DNA of 64,000 nucleotides from Chrysoperla carnea (taxonomy: Eukaryota; Arthropoda; Insecta; Neuroptera; Chrysopidae). Made by a program: the position numbers and the translations under genes. The stretch lies in contig NC_058339.1 of the NCBI RefSeq assembly GCF_905475395.1, positions 51,221,172-51,285,171 on the forward strand. Direction: 5' to 3'. Below the pieces are notes generated by a model that was not told the origin of the DNA, made no database searches, and was given only the letters and a program-made list of their open reading frames with translations. This document shows positions 63,149 through 64,000 of this stretch, piece by piece (position 1 is the stretch's first letter; every line of letters starts with the position of its first letter).

Positions 63149-63970
63149 TACATTAGATAATTTCAGTTCTAGTAAGAGAAGTGGCTTTTGTTTAATTCTA
63201 AAAGGAACATGTTTAGAGAAATATATAAAGACCTGTACTAACATTTTTGGAATTACAAACTGTACACACTGTATACAAAAAATATCGACTTTTCGATATA
63301 CTTCATTTATAGAGCGGGCCAATTATATTTTAGCTACAGTGTACAAGAGTATATAATGTATTTCTTCCTACTCTAATAATAATAAATGATTAAATTTGTG
63401 ATTGTAAAAATATTCATTAAGTACCTACTTATTTTATATTTATTATCTTTGATACCTTTTAATTATTACGTAAGCATTCCATTTGATACGTAAGTAATTG
63501 TTTTATGTACTTTAATATCTATAAGGATCGAATATCAACAAGTCTTATACAAAACACATGACCTCTATATACATATATAAATAAAAAGATTAAATTATTT
63601 GTTCGGAAAAGAGAGCTGACACATAGGGAGTCATCGGAATGACATTAATCGTGGAGCATCGAGACACAGAGAACAATTTACTTCTTATTACTTTTTTATT
63701 TCTTCAAATTTTAACTGTGTGATCATAAAAGTCGATGTTTATGAAGGGAAAGGCTACATGACAGATACCATTCCGCAGGAATCATTCATGGGAGAGGAGG
63801 TTCAAATTTTTGTTCATCATATTAAGCCATAAAGATCTAAGGGTTTCATCCAAATTGTTGGGAAAGAGACAAGCAAAATTTGATAAATACAATGATTGAT
63901 ATTCTTATCATATACTATCATCCTTATACTTACATTTTCGTCTTCAACAATTTTAATGCGTATTCCGTAC
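63149..63970. other. No gene assigned; open plus-strand frame at 63618-63831
   Basis: From 63618 to the TAA at 63829-63831 one plus-strand frame stays open for about 70 codons, with the later part coding-like (DVYEGKGYMTDTIPQESF). No family is recognised. The rest is AT-rich. Confidence 0.3.
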
Positions 63971-64000
63971 GCGAAATGCCTAGGGTAGCAGGTTTGATAC
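63971..64000 (+). mobile_element. SINE copy cut by the window end
   Basis: TATGCC-type block and TAGGGTAGCAGGTTTGATAC match the B-box side of the SINE at 14785-15050. Box A is not clear upstream, so this copy is diverged or 5'-truncated; it continues beyond the window. Confidence 0.6.

Noticed and set aside
63072-63356. 94-codon plus-strand frame as a gene
   Set aside because: Its first part runs over the mariner terminal repeat and the rest is AT-driven without motifs.
1-64000. CRISPR arrays, operons, ribosome binding sites, LTR elements
   Set aside because: Spliced eukaryotic genes throughout; no regularly spaced repeats, no paired LTRs and no capsid or envelope coding seen.

Overview
The window reads as insect nuclear DNA. 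It is very AT-rich, its genes are split by spliceosomal introns (from about 60 nt to several kb), a short (TTAGG)n-type tract is present, and much of the rest is small transposons and dispersed repeats. Order and species cannot be fixed from sequence alone. I see no bacterial, viral or LTR-element genes. Gene models were assembled by eye from exons, splice sites and family similarity recalled from memory.

Layout. 1-13.2 kb: gene-poor, with a degenerate LINE 3' end (about 1.89-2.58 kb), a TTAA-flanked foldback element (5.54-6.05 kb) and unidentified repeats. 13.2 kb: one probable first coding exon of a minus-strand gene. 14.8-15.05 kb: a tRNA-derived SINE. 15.4-17.2 kb (+): a small three-exon gene with a DUF4485-like domain, tail to tail with the next gene. 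17.4-25.3 kb (-): Hrs/HGS, the ESCRT-0 sorting receptor (eight coding exons, 717 aa). 26.5-28.0 kb: repeats. 30.2-33.4 kb (-): Vps4, the ESCRT-III disassembly ATPase (five coding exons, 438 aa). 35.3-35.7 kb (+): a cysteine form of selenoprotein M. 40.6-41.2 kb: a second LINE 3' end interrupted by a hAT-like MITE. 41.6-43.1 kb (-): an RNF185/RNF5-type ER ubiquitin ligase whose last exon I could not place. 45.7-48.3 kb (+): DNAI4/WDR78, an axonemal dynein intermediate chain. 48.6 kb to the end: mostly mobile-element debris (pogo-like MITE, Helitron end, long-TIR element, several repeat families, a decayed mariner, a second SINE), with one probable 5' coding exon at 61.15 kb.

How the genes relate. 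Hrs and Vps4 act at the two ends of the same endosomal ESCRT pathway and lie head to tail on one strand. SELENOM and RNF185 both belong to the ER. DNAI4 is axonemal, and the DUF4485 protein may be centrosomal or ciliary by family resemblance, which would suit sperm in an insect. Nothing indicates an operon-like system; the clustering may be chance. I found no clearly new multi-gene system. The most useful items are the hidden small-exon genes, a possible alternative first exon inside Hrs, the Cys-form SELENOM and several well-bounded nested or foldback elements.
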